From Antedon mediterranea (lineage: Eukaryota > Echinodermata > Crinoidea > Comatulida > Antedonidae), in the NCBI RefSeq assembly GCF_964355755.1, contig NC_092679.1, forward strand, positions 18,962,932 to 19,026,931: DNA of 64,000 nt, written 5' to 3'. This document shows positions 20,290 through 32,056 of this stretch, piece by piece (position 1 is the stretch's first letter; each line of letters begins with the position of its first letter). The translations under genes and the position numbers were made by a program. The notes below the pieces were generated by a model. It searched no databases. It was not told where the DNA came from and was given only the letters and a program-made list of their open reading frames with translations.

Positions 20290-21801
20290 TTATTTTCGGG
20301 ACTCTCTGTGCTTTCGCCACATGCCATAACTTGTGTTATCTTCAGGGCGTTGCATAGTTGGACGTCTTGGCACCCTGGTTCGCTTTGTCAATCTATGGTT
20401 TTCAGTACAAGTAGAGGTATACATGGCTGGGGTTATAGATGGCAGTGAGAGGTTGATGTTTTCCACACTGGGACGTCTTGGCACATCACCGAGTCGTGGC
20501 TGGCTCTGTTGTAGCCGATTTGTAAGTCGTTTCTTGGTGTCCATTTCTAACGTGGAACTTCGACGACCGACGTTAACATGCGACGGACGTCTTCCACTAG
20601 CCACATTTGCAAGTGAAGGTCTACTCTCTGTTGTGTTCAATCCTAAAAGCTGGTCCCAATATTCATCAACGTCATCCGGGTTAGCGTTAAGAAATTGTGG
20701 ACTGGTTTTTCCAGACGGATTAGCCATATCCACAATTCTTTCACGTTTCTTGTTAGGTTTTCTTTGTTTTTTGACCAGATTGTCTAAGTACTGGTCATGA
20801 TTCTCAATTGGAGCTGCAAAATTAATTGTAGGAAATTAGGAGAATGATCAGATAACAATCTCCCACATACAATATTTTCCAAGTATACATCTTAGGCATA
20901 ACACGAGAATACACCATCTTATGTTTATCACATGTGGTGCATGTGCCATATTAGGTTATGGTATACCATATATTATTTTTATTATAACCATGTAGTGCTT
21001 CTCATTTCCAAATATATTTTTTGTTAATACATTTTATTCTAGGCCCTAGGCCTATACCTTTTCGGGCTGCCAGGTCGGAATCAGACAAGTGTCTACAGGC
21101 GTCTGGGTAAACAGCTCTAAAATGTGCTTCTACCCTCTTCTGCCTCCTCCACTCATCGCGTTCTTGTTCAGTTGTAGAAAACTGATAAGCACTCAGTCTG
21201 TAACAGAATAATAATCGTAAACACAGTTACCTTGTTTATGTAGGTAACTGGATGTAGTGACTGGATCTCAAATATAAAATACGAAAGTTAAATCATAACC
21301 CGTTATGATAATGCGTAGGCTACTGTACGCGCTTCTACAATGCGCGCTCAGATACCTTTTCTTTCCGCCCCCGAAAATAAAATTATAACGATATTACGGT
21401 ACTAACAACATTTAAGACGTCGATAAAAAAAGTTTAAAGTTTCCATTATCTTGTTTTTGTTAAATGTTGCTTATGTTACAATTTTAGTAGTATCACTATT
21501 AAGCTTACTAAATAATTATTATCTATTTATTATTTTTAATCTGTATCACTTAGTAGAGGCCTAGGCCTATTACATACACTATGTTAATACACGCGCGGGA
21601 GCATGTTGCGATACACGCGCTTCCACATAACATGCGCGCGTAGCTCTTTTCCTAATTTTTTTCTTCAAAAATTTGGATTAATATTAGTACTAAAAACATG
21701 AAAAATATGTATATTGGCCCTTTGGTCCAGTAAATGAATTAATGAAGTGTATATTAGTAAAACAAATTAAAGACAAACCGTTTGGTTTTTCGAGATTCCA
21801 T
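20290..21801 (-). CDS. orphan gene copy A: basic, Ser-rich protein of unknown function
   Basis: Three exons join in phase to 228 residues: 21779-21801 (ATG at 21801; MESRKTKR), 21058-21197, 20290-20813 (stop at 20290-20292). The first donor (CG followed by gtttgt) is weak but is conserved in copy C and gives the correct phase. Residues 9-55 form a charged helix-like region (QERDEWRRQKRVEAHF, then YPDACRHLSDSDLAARK). The middle holds NPDDVDEYWDQLLG. The C-terminal half is low-complexity and basic with repeated RRPS/RRSS/RRPT boxes that look like basophilic kinase sites, ending NTSYGMWRKHRESRK. There is no signal peptide or membrane segment. I do not recognise the family. It sits head-to-head with an ALKBH1 first-exon copy. 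Copy C is closely similar and codes for one residue more. Confidence 0.75.
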
Positions 21802-22696
21802 CGTATATTTTGCAGCGAAAAATTCTGTAAAAGTTTAGTTTTGTACAGGAAAGTTTGTTGTGTTGTTGTTACCATAGGAGAATGATAACGTCATCAATTG
21901 TGCGCAGGCGCCGTGTCTCACTCTCTAGGTGAAGGCGGGGGTGTGAGGGGGAGGGGATGGAGGCGATGGATGACGAAGGTGGAGGGTTGTTGCTTGTTGT
22001 ATGTGAACGGATAGTAGGCCTAATATATAACAAGGCCAACAGCCATAAGTCGCGTGCTAAAACGCATAGTGATACCGGACCGACACAGACCGACCGACAT
22101 AGTGAACTATAATAGAGTCGTGTCCACGCGACTAATAATGGCTCCATCATCAAAGAGCATACATCAATTACTGTTACAAAACTATTACAAGTTCTTCTTT
22201 ATATTGAATAAAAGTACTGTATTCGTTTATTAGGCTAGATACGATCAGATTAAGAGTGCTGCAGTGGTACAGCTGCCCCCCCCCTCTCCCCCTACTTAAA
22301 AGTTTAAGAAAACTTCAAAAGTTTTGCTCTGCGCAACAATTAGCGCATTGACTAGTTCATTTTTATAAGAGGTAAGTAATATTAATAAATATTATTTGCA
22401 AATAATACTTTAATAGTTAAATAAATACCAATACATAACGTAATTAAAATTTTTTTTTATTATTCTAAAAATCAATAATAATTATCTAGGCCTATAAATA
22501 TATAATTTAAACTGATTTATATTTGTTAGTTTTAGTGTCGCCCCCATGTCATTTTAATAAAAAACTAAAATCGCCGGAGAGGCGACGACTGCTTGAATTT
22601 GAGGGGGGAGAGGAGGAGAGAGAGGAGGTGGTGCGCGGAGGAGGAGCTAGCTGAGGGAATTGAAGAAGATTCGATGACAGCAGCAACGTTCACGTG
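21802..22696. promoter_or_regulatory. divergent promoter region, copy A
   Basis: The interval separates the ATG of orphan gene A (minus) from the ALKBH1-like first exon (plus). It is homologous to 33801-34462, including AAGTTTGTTGTGTTGTTG, GCTCCATCATCAAAGAGCAT and AAAGTTTTGCTCTGCGCA. Copy A carries an extra (CCGA)n fold-back element at 22040-22137 that copy C lacks. No TATA box is clear. Confidence 0.5.
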
Positions 22697-22808
22697 ATGA
22701 GAGTAACACTTGGGATCGTTCTTCGATCGTCTGAAGTTGAATTTAAAGTTGATTTTAAATACTATAAAAGTCATAAACCGCCTTCCAAATACGATAATAA
22801 ATTGTTTG
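22697..22808 (+). pseudogene. orphaned duplicate of ALKBH1 exon 1 (copy A)
   Basis: The frame from the ATG at 22697 reads through SSEVEFKVDFKYYKSHKPPSKYDN, matching PEVDLFKVDFKYYKSRKPPPKYDN of the true ALKBH1 exon 1 (34463-34612). The ATG aligned with the genuine start is followed within eight codons by TGA, and the donor (TTTG then gtaaat) is in a different phase. None of the downstream ALKBH1 exons is found between here and copy B. I interpret it as a duplicated first exon without its gene; it might still be spliced to something else. Confidence 0.65.
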
Positions 22809-22849
22809 GTAAATATTCGTAATATTTTAGTTTAAAAATAGGATTCTTC

Positions 22850-23060
22850 TACTTCCAGGCTAGGTAGGGGGCCTAGCCTAGCCTACCCTACCTAGGCCTA
22901 CTAGACTACCAAAGAGTGTTATAAGTTCTTTGCTAGGATCTACTACTAGCCTAGCTAGGCTAGGCCTAGATAGATAGGCCAGGCCGAGATAGATAGGCCT
23001 AAAGTAGACTAGGCCTAGCCTAGGCCTTGGACTAGGTAGGTAGCCTAGCCTAGGTAAAAA
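22850..23060. repeat. CTAGGCCTA-rich low-complexity cluster
   Basis: This is a dense run of AGGCCT, CTAGCCTAG and related palindromic words. Similar clusters are at 30180-30480 and 34660-34970; the first and third lie directly after the ALKBH1 exon 1 copies. Single AGGCCT-containing words also occur throughout the window. From here to 24200 no gene is convincing, although ACCCCATTGACTGTC... (23248-23345) stays open for about 30 codons after an acceptor-like ttccag. Confidence 0.7.
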
Positions 23061-24204
23061 GCAATAGAATGCATTTCAGGTCAGGACTGATGACCTAACT
23101 TTCCAAAATGAAGAAATATTTATTAAATTTGGAGGTGATAAGGGTGGTGGTGATACCACAAAATTTGAAATTCAAATTTGTGCGTTACCCAAACTAAATA
23201 TAAATGCTCTGCACACAACATCATATTAATCTTAATTAATATTCCAGACCCCATTGACTGTCAACATCAACAAAGGACTAAATCGAATAATGGATGAAGT
23301 AATGGAATTGCATGGAAGTCAGTGGATATTGGCTATACCACCTATAATAGGCTAGGCCTAAGTGCACAATTTCATTAAAATTTGTAAATTACACTTTTGT
23401 ACATTTAGGGTAGCCTATGCCAATCTAAATTAACTGGAATATTGCGGTGTACTCTATTTATTAATATACAGTACTTATTATTTTATAAGTAGGTTATTTA
23501 TTTTAGTACACAACTTACAACATCAGAATTTTTTTTTTTTTGGAGACTATGAGTTATGACTTTCTTTGCAGAATATAGGCTTATGGACTAATTAGTCCAA
23601 ATAGTAAATTCACTTATTTTTTATTTATTTAAGTTTTTACACTTCATAACTGATTGTTCTGAAAAAGTAATGTATCTGTATCTGTTCTGTTTTTTTTATG
23701 AAAAATAAATAGCTGTATATACTGCATGTGCAGTCAAGATGACCATTAGTTCCAACAACAAACCGACAGAAAACATACTGTATAAGTTTTCTTGACCATG
23801 GCAGTGACCCAAAAATGAGCAAAACGATACAGTGTCATTCATCCTTATGTGGTTGATATTGAATTAAATCAGGTAGGTTATTTAAATTATAATTCAAACA
23901 GTTCATAAAAATGTTAGTTCTAAACAAACTTAAAAACAACTACTATAATATTTCATACCTCTTTATCAATGCCTATTTTCAGGTATCAATTCCAGCATTT
24001 GTACATATTTCTCTTGGGAATTAAAGAAAATGTATGATTTAATTGAGATAGAAATACACACAACCTTCATGATGTCATTATTTTTAACATGAGACAGGAA
24101 TCTACAATTCCAACAGGTAAATGTTAATTTCCTTTTTATTGAAAACTTTTCTTCCTCTACATTTTCAAAAATTCCAATTCCAATAATTATTTATTTTTCA
24201 AGGT

Positions 24205-24606
24205 GATCTAGGAGAACATAAGGTAGCAGAATGTGCAGCACACAGAGTGACTTGGTAGCAGAATGTGCAGCACACAGAGTGACTTGGTAGCAGAATGTGC
24301 AGCACACAGAGTGACTTGGTAGCAGAATGTGCAGCACACAGAGTGACTTGGTAGCAGAATGTGCAGCACACAGTGACTTGGTAGCAGAATGTGCAGCACA
24401 CAGAGTGACTTGGTAGCAGAATGTGCAGCACACAGTGACTTGGTAGCAGAATGTGCAGCACACAGAGTGACTTGGTAGCAGAATGTGCAGCACACAGAGT
24501 GACTTGGTAGCAGAATGTGCAGCACACAGTGACTTGGTAGCAGAATGTGCAGCACACAGAGTGACTTGGTAGCAGAATGTGCAGCACACAGAGTGACTTG
24601 GTAGCA
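24205..24606. repeat. 32/30-bp tandem array
   Basis: The unit GTAGCAGAATGTGCAGCACA, then CAGAGTGACTTG (32 bp), is repeated about twelve times. Several copies lack AG and are 30 bp long. All three minus-strand frames stay open because the unit lacks stops there; those frames encode CCTFCYQ-type repeats and are not genes. The array sits inside what may have been an exon (see 24607-25551). Confidence 0.95.
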
Positions 24607-25551
24607 GAAAGAATTCAAAAAAAGCAAATCAAAAGCTGTGCATTTCTTGAACAAAAAACAAATTCTCAAGAAATAGCTGAACTTGGGGCAAAAATAAATC
24701 TGAAAAAACAAGAATGGATGGATTTGGTATGTCTTCATTTTTATTTAATTACCGTACACACTAAAATAATAATAGAATTTACAAAGAAAATTATTCTGTC
24801 TAAATCAGTAAACCAAGACCTGAAATTTGACAAATCAAAATCCCTAGGCAACAGTACCACGGCAAAAGTTTTGTGGGCAACCACGTTCATAGAGCATGTA
24901 ACGTGAGTATATTGAATAGTGCAATCCCACACAGTGTACCCAGCTGCTTAAAAAATAATTCAATCTATATATAGTTTTATTTACCTTTTATGTGTGTGCT
25001 TCTTTTTAGTCAAATATAATTGAAAAGCTATTTAATGGTGTCACGTAACACTCAAACCACAAATGCACAAGTGCCCAGAAAATTGCAAACAGCTCCTTGA
25101 AGTAAAATTCAAGAAAATCCAAGATACATTTACACCAGTGTTTTCAACCTAGCTGTAAAGTGCACGCTGCTATCAATCACACACGATCTACTGTATAACT
25201 GAAGAAGAGATAGACACATATGTTAAATTTCAGTTGTAAATGATAAACTTGTTAAATATTATTTAGGATTAGTTTTAATATTCACAATAACGACACAATG
25301 GTATTGATAATAAAATGATAATTAAATAATTATGAATACATTGTTACCATGCAGGCCTGTTACCATATAATATGTTACAATATAATGTTTTCTTCCACAG
25401 ACAGTGCTATAAAACTTATTTTAAAAGAGTACAGGAGAGTTGCTCCTAGAGTTAGTCCAGCCAAAACTACATATGTTGGAACACCATTGTATCCGGTTTA
25501 TGAGGGAATGGAAAGTTTGGATCAGCTTACTAACAACAGGAAGGGGAATTA
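24607..25551 (+). CDS. possible exons of an unrecognised gene (uncertain)
   Basis: Two stretches look exon-like. At about 24592-24726, frame SDLVAERIQKKQ... to KKQEWMDL is a Lys/Glu-rich, coiled-coil-like peptide ending at a good donor (TTG then gtatgt). At 25402-25551, after ttcttccacag, DSAIKLILKEYRRVAP... to MESLDQLTNNRKGN ends in a stop. I cannot confirm the join. The 5' side is disrupted by the 32-bp array, whose +2 and -2 unit lengths break the frame. I recognise no family. It may be a decayed gene or a gene whose other exons I missed. Confidence 0.3.
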
Positions 25552-26234
25552 ATTTAACAGGAGAAAAAATATGGGATGAAAAGCTACCTGTATCAGTTAA
25601 CATCTATTATGAAGGCAAAAAACAAGAAGAAGAAAAGATGAAGAATAATTAAATGTACAAGTATGCATTGTGCCAGATGTGTGCATTAATTTTTGAATGC
25701 AGGTTAAATTTTATGTTTAATTTTATTCTAGCAAAATTCACATTAAACGCTAATCGTCGTTAGACATTGCGCATCTCACTTGTGTTTGCCACTCTGCATG
25801 TTTTGGAGCAAGCATGTGATAGGTCATATATCTATTATAATGAAGTACCCCTAACCCAGGCCCTCCCACCACTACTCTAGCTTGGGCCATGCCTAACCAT
25901 AGAGGTATACAATTATTTTTTATTTTATACCTCCATTGCCTAAATAATTAATAAGGTAATCTAGGCCTAGCAATAGTTAGACAGTAAGACTTAGAGGTAG
26001 CAGTTAAAACAAGGCAGGCTTAGTATTAGTAAGTACTGTGTAGTAGTAGGCCTTCAAGTTCCTCATGATTTTAAGAACGCGCAAAAATAACAACTCTCTA
26101 TAAACATAAAGAGTTACAAGACAATTACAGTTACAAGACAATTACAGAGTTATGGCTGTACCATAAAATGTATAAAACGATAAAAGTATTTAAAAGCTGT
26201 ACAAATCCAAGAAACAAGGGGAAAAAACAGATTT

Positions 26235-26955
26235 CATTGATTTTTTTCCTTTCAGTTAATAAGAATGCATTATTTTCTACAGAGTAGTACCATCATTGCT
26301 TTCTTCCTTTCAGTTAATAGGATTATCTTATATCTTATTTGCAAAACAGAGTAGTGCCGCCATTTCTTTCTTCCGTTCAGTTAATAAGAATGTCTTATTT
26401 GCGAAACAGAGTGCCGTCATTGCTTTCTTCCTTTCAGTTAATAAGAATGTCTTATTTGCGAAACAGATTAGTGCCGTCATTGCTGTTTTCCTTTCAGTTA
26501 ATAAGAATGTCTTATTTCCGAAACAGAGTAGTGCCATCATTGCTTTCTTCCCTTCAGTTAATAAGAATATCTTATTTGCGAAACAGAGTAGTGCCGTCAT
26601 TGCTTTCTTCCTTTCAGTTAATAAGAATGTCTTATTTGTGAAACAGAGTAGTGCCGTCATTGCTTTCTTCCTTTCAGTTAATAAGAATGTCTTATTTGCA
26701 AAACAGAGTAGTGCCGCCATTTCTTTCTTCCGTTCAGTTAATAAGAATGTCTTATTTGCAAAACAGAGTAGTGCCGTCATTGCTTTCTTCCTTTCAGTTA
26801 ACACGAACGTAGTCTTATTTGCAAAACAGAGTAGTGCCGTCATTGCTTTCTTCCTTTCAGTAATAATAGGAATGTCTTATTTGTGAAACAGTGTAGTGCC
26901 ATCATTGCTTTCTTCCCTTCAGTTAATATGAATATCTTATTTGCGAAACAGTTAA
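26235..26955. repeat. 60-bp tandem array (about 12 copies)
   Basis: The unit runs AGTAGTGCCGTCATTGC, TTTCTTCCTTTCAG, TTAATAAGAATGTCTT, ATTTGCGAAACAG. The period is 60, a multiple of three, so long frames stay open on both strands (196 and 171 codons). Neither has features of a real protein beyond the repeat. Each unit contains a strong 3' splice-site-like TTTCTTCCTTTCAG on the plus strand. The flanks at 25653-26234 and 26960-27220 show nothing recognisable. Confidence 0.95.
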
Positions 26956-27360
26956 GAATGATGCGCTCCGCTGTGGTCTTTCTAGCGGCACTACATTCCT
27001 CCCCATTTTCTTTCTTTTCCTGAATTTCTGCGCATTTCACTGTCTTTCATCCTCCTCTGCATGCTGCTCTTCTTTCTTTCAATTTTTTTTACATGTACAT
27101 AAAATCCAAAAAGGAAGCTACCAAGAACCTGATAAAAATGAACTAATTCAAATTAAATTTTAAATTTCTTATGAACTAAATTTTCAGTAATTTGGTCTTG
27201 GATTAAAAAAAAAAATTAGGCCTATTCATAGGCAAATTCGGCTTGGAAGTGGAGGCTTTCTAGGAACCACTCCAACATCCAGATCGCCGCTGTCCTCAAT
27301 TGGCCACTTCCAGACAGAGCCAATCGGTCGACCACCTCCACTTGTGGCGGACGTCTTCTA

Positions 27361-28535
27361 TTAGCTACAAATCGGAATATTATTAATATAAATAACATTA
27401 TTGAAAATGTCTTTTCTGGACTCTCTGTGTTTTTGCCACATGCCATAACTAGTGTTATCTTCAGGGCATTGCATAGTTGGACGTCTTGGCACCCTGGTTT
27501 GCTTGGTCAATCTATGGTTTTCAGTAGAAGTAGATGTGTGCATGGCTGGGGTTATAGATGGCAGCGCGACGTTGATTTTTTCAACACTTGGACGTCTTGA
27601 TACATCACCAATTCGTGGCTGGCTCTGTTGTGGCCAATTTGTAAGTCGTGGTTTCTTGGACATGTTAACGTTAACATGTGACGGATGTCTTCCAAGTGAA
27701 GGTATACTCTCTGTTTTGTTCGATCCTAAAAGCTGTTCCCAATAAGCATCAACATCATCCGGGTTAGCGTTAAGAACTAGCGGACTCGTTTTTTCCTGAC
27801 GACGGATTAGCCATATCCACAATTCTTTCACATTTCTTGATGTTTTGAACTCTGGGACGTCTTGGTACATCACCGAGTCATGGCTGGGTCTGTTGTGGCC
27901 GATTTGTAAGTCGTCCAATAGATGGTTTCTTGGACATGTTCCTTCTGAATACATTTCTACCGTGATTAGCCATATCCACAATTATTTCGTTGTTGAACAT
28001 CTAATGTGAAGGTCTACTCTCCGTTTGGTTCGATCCCAAAAGCTGGTCCCAATAAAGCATCAACATCATCCGGGTTAGCGTTCAGAAGTAGAGGACTGAT
28101 TTTTCCAGACAACGGATTAGCCATATCCACAATTCTTTCGTTTTTGAACATCTAATGTGAAGGTGTACTCTCTGCTTTGTTCGATCCCAAAAGCTGGTCC
28201 CAATAAGCATCAACATCATCCGTGTTAGCGTTCAGAAAGTAGAGGACTGATTTTTCCAGACAACGGATTAGCCATATCCACAATTCTTTTTGAACATCTA
28301 ATGTGAAGGTGTACTCACTACTCTCTGCTTTGTTCGATCCCAAAAGCTGGTCCCAATAAGCATCAACATCATCCGTGTTAGCGTTCAGAAGTAGAGGACT
28401 GGTTTTTCCAGACGACGGATTAGCCATATCCACAATTCTTTCACGTTAGGTTTTCTTTGTTGTTTAACAAGATTATCTAAGTAGTCATGATTTTCAATTA
28501 GAGCTGCAAGATTAAGTGTAGGGAATTAGGAGAAT
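27361..28535 (-). pseudogene. orphan gene copy B: last exon, frameshifted and internally amplified
   Basis: Segment 27424-27830 aligns with exon 3 of copies A and C (RRPSVEKINVALPSITPAM, VPRRPTMQCPEDNTSYG). It has lost the normal stop and is frameshifted near the DMANPSGK stretch. To its right, about 140-bp blocks containing MANPSSGKTSP and DDVDAYWDQLLGSNKAES are repeated at about 27960-28140, 28140-28290 and 28290-28450. The second exon is missing; a first-exon match survives at 31101-31123. I interpret it as a dead third copy whose exon 3 was partly amplified in tandem. Confidence 0.75.
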
Positions 28536-28632
28536 GATCAGATAACAATTTTTTTTTTACACATTTGTACTTGCTGTACATTGTGTAGGTTTAGTACACG
28601 GACTAAATAAATAAAATTTATTTAACTAACTT

Positions 28633-29155
28633 CATGTGCTGTACATAATACAGTATACATACAGTACATAATACAGTATACATACAGTATACATACAGTA
28701 CATAATACAGTACATAATACAGTATACATACAGTACATAATACAGTATACATACAGTACATAATACAGTACATAATACAGTATACATACAGTACATAATA
28801 CAGTACATAATACAGTATACATACAGTACATAATACAGTATACATACAGTACATAATACAGTATACATACAGTACATAATACAGTACATAATACAGTATA
28901 CATACAGTACATAATACAGTATACATACAGTACATAATACAGTATACATACAGTACATAATACAGTATACATACAGTACATAATACAGTATACATACAGT
29001 ACATAATACAGTATACATACAGTACATAATACAGTACATAATACAGTATACATACAGTACATAATACAGTATACATACAGTACATAATACAGTACATAAT
29101 ACAGTATACATACAGTACATAATACATTACATAATACAGTATACATACAGTACAT
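28633..29155. repeat. 11/12-bp compound tandem array (ACAGTATACAT / ACAGTACATAAT)
   Basis: Two short units, ACAGTATACAT and ACAGTACATAAT, alternate irregularly over about 520 bp. GTATAC and GTAC palindromes recur, so the array may fold. Minus-strand Tyr/Cys/Val frames of 160-184 codons are by-products. From 29160 to 30170 the sequence is AT-rich with no recognisable gene. Confidence 0.95.
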
Positions 29156-30839
29156 AATAAAGATCTCAGAATGCATAAATGTTATTTCAGTAGTTTAACT
29201 TTTGTTTAAGAATTGTTAAATGAAATTTCTATACAGAAATAAGCACTGTAATAATTCATTATAATAACATTTCATTCATTCTCTTTCCTGTTGGTAAGTT
29301 AAGATTTAAATGTATGTTCGCATTTACAGTATATAATATTGTATTTTATACAATAATCAGCAGATGATTATTGTCTTTATCGATTGAACCTGTGCGTATT
29401 TATGGCTGGTTTGCACCTGTACCGGTTGACCACTCGACTCGTTATCTTTAATATTCACTATGATAATTTTCAACCACTGTGTTAATTACATCTTCGATTC
29501 TCGCATCTGAAAATGTAATCCAATATGACAATTAATATTAAACAACGTAATTACAGTATTTTATTACTAAAGATTTAAAAAAATTATTCAAATATATTTA
29601 ATTTGAGGATCTACAATTTCTGATATTTCTGTTATCATCAATACAGTTATTTAAATTATAGTTAAAATATCTATTTTGACGGTTATATTTCAGAATTAAT
29701 AAAGCCATTCTACATGCAAATGGCCATGCCCCAGTCGCTGTAATTAATACAATTAAATTTTTAAAATGCTGTCATCAAAACTCTAGCTAAAAGCATAGTC
29801 TAAATAGTTTTGTTCTGTATAGCATGGGTATGCAAAACTAAATTCTACCATAATAAATTAAAGTACAAAATAAAGCACAATATATCCACCAGTGAGACAA
29901 CAGTGTCTTACTTACAGTAGCGATAAATACATAGCTAGTACATTATTTTAAATAACAATAACTATTGTTACATTTTGTAATTGTTTAGTTTAGGTAGATC
30001 TACCATAACAAAATGGGGCATTTCTCAAAAACTACATAAGTCATGATAACATTGGTTAATAATAATATGGTATGATAATTTTATTTTGATCAAGAAGGCA
30101 TGATATGTACACTATACTGACTGTTATATTAGGTCTGCTCAACTTCAACATATATTACTATATATATATTAATTAGCCTACTATGCCTAGGACAGGTCTA
30201 AAGTACAGCTAACTAAACTAGACAAGGCCTAGGCCTACCTAGTAATTAATAACATCCCTAGCTAGTCATGTAGGCCCACTACTATTAGCTAGAGCCTAGC
30301 CATAGATATATCCTACACTCTAGTTGGAAGCTGTAAAATAGGTTTGTAGTAGTTAAATAGTAGTAGAAGACGCGCTTACGTACTAGGACTAGGAGTCTAG
30401 GCCCTACTAGGCCTACTACTACTACTAGCCTACTATTAGGCTAGGCCTACCTGCTATCTATCTCTAGAGAGAGAGGGCTTGTATTGTATTGTACTGCTGG
30501 TGGTAGGCTTAAATATTCAATCAAAGTTTAGGCATAATAAGTAATGGAAGGGGTATTTGTAATCTATGCTATTCTGGAATAATTTAATTATAATAATAGC
30601 CCTAAATAAAATAAAAGTGACTAATTACGGTTAGTACAAATCTAAAAACAATACAAAATAAAACTTACCATTTTAATATTTGTACCTGCTGTAAGGTCAC
30701 TTTGCATGCATGACTACACAAACTATCAGCCAATCAGAAAGTCAAATTGTTTTCACTGGGAGGAAACTTTGAACAAAATACTTTTGGTGTGGCATACAAA
30801 TATGGGGATGAGTTTTCATTATATCTTGTTTATGTACAA

Positions 30840-31190
30840 TTTTGGTAGTATCGCTATAAGGGCTATATAATTATTATTATCTATTTTATTATTTTTAATC
30901 CGTAGGCACTACAAACACTATGTTAATAACCGGTAACAGGTTGCGAGGCACACAATATGCGTACTTCTTAGCTCTCTTCCTAATTTTCCCAAAAAGTCGG
31001 ATTAATATAGTACTAAAAACGGCAATGCAAACATTATATATTGGCCCTTGGTTTAGTAAATGAATTAATCAAGTGTGTCTAAAAACATTTAAAGACAAAC
31101 CGTTTGGTTTTTCGAAATTTCATCGTATATTATTGGGCAATGCTTTTCAGTATACCGTACGAGAGTGATGTGACACTTTGTAATTGGTTT
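30840..31190. repeat. copy B of the duplicated orphan-gene 5' region
   Basis: It contains TACAATTTTGGTAGTATC, GTTAATAACCGG..., TTGGCCCTTGG, TTAGTAAATGAATTAAT and, at 31101-31123 on the minus strand, a first-exon match (ATGAAATTTCGAAAAACC). The same blocks are at about 21470-21850 and 33430-33850. Unlike copies A and C it is not followed by an ALKBH1 exon. Confidence 0.7.
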
Positions 31191-31344
31191 TGTTTGTTTT
31201 TTATTCATCTGTTTTTGTATATCTCAGAGCAAACATAATTTATATCTACTGTATATTTTATATGCAAATGACAATAAATGGAAGTCATTTTCCACGAATG
31301 AATAAATCTATATATAATGTTCTTTGTCTGATTTGTTTATATAT

Positions 31345-31510
31345 ATATAAATCCAAAGGCAAATTACTGAAAAAAATGACAATGCTGTGGGTATCAGTGG
31401 CTGGGTCTCAATGGAGATACAAAATAAAAGCGAAAAGCTAAATCAAAACGAGAAGTAAAACAGCCAGAAAAGTTAGCAGAGCTTTCGGGCAACACTAGCC
31501 CTTATTATAT
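31345..31510. repeat. interspersed element with ATCAGTGGCTGGGTCTCAA core
   Basis: This is the second copy of the element at 6040-6215, with GACAATGCTGTGGGTATCAG, AAGTTAGCAGAGC and TTTCGGGCAACACTAGCCC. It sits at the junction between copies B and C of the segmental duplication. Confidence 0.75.
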
Positions 31511-32056
31511 ATTATATATATCCAATCTGCAGACACTACTGTTTCGATCTTATTAGATCTCGTCAGTGCAGCCGATATATTTGATAATAGGCCTACATTT
31601 GCCGATAGTATAATAATTGTCCTTATGTATCAAGCCAAAATGACAATCTTAGACAAGACGACGTAGACAGATTGATTATATTATTATTGCACATTTTATT
31701 ATATTTATAAATAGATATACAAGGTATAATATCAACAATGGATATATATCATTATTATTGACAATTGAATCGAGGCATTAAAACCTTCTGAACTTTAACA
31801 AAAATAATCTTATAACGTAACATAGGCGGTGATGACACTTGGTACAATAATCAGACATCCTATGCCTTTTCAGCCAGCAACTCCTTACGCTGATGTATCG
31901 TCCAACGCTATCGTGGTGGTCTCGAAGGACAGCTAGTAGGTGACCAATCAAAGGAACCAAATACACTAGTCCTACCCGTACCAAGAGACGACCGAACGCA
32001 GAGAAGAAGTCCATTATTGTTATGTGTTTTTTTTGTTTTTATTTTTTTTTTATTTT

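Noticed and set aside
21869-22153. Minus-strand 94-codon frame in the copy A promoter as first exon of the orphan gene
   Set aside because: It spans the (CCGA)n fold-back element and is not conserved in copy C, whereas the 23-base MESRKTKR exon is conserved in both and gives the right phase.
24191-24738. Three overlapping minus-strand Cys-rich frames
   Set aside because: They are produced by the stop-free 32-bp tandem repeat and show only repeat periodicity.
28618-29176. Tyr/Cys/Val-rich frames in all three minus-strand phases
   Set aside because: They are by-products of the ACAGTATACAT/ACAGTACATAAT array.
31778-32014. Minus-strand frame starting MDFFSAFGRL, with a counterpart at 20115-20327
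   Set aside because: It is similar in both copies only because the 3' flank of the orphan gene was duplicated; frame lengths and ends differ and it lies after the stop codon, so it is treated as 3' UTR.
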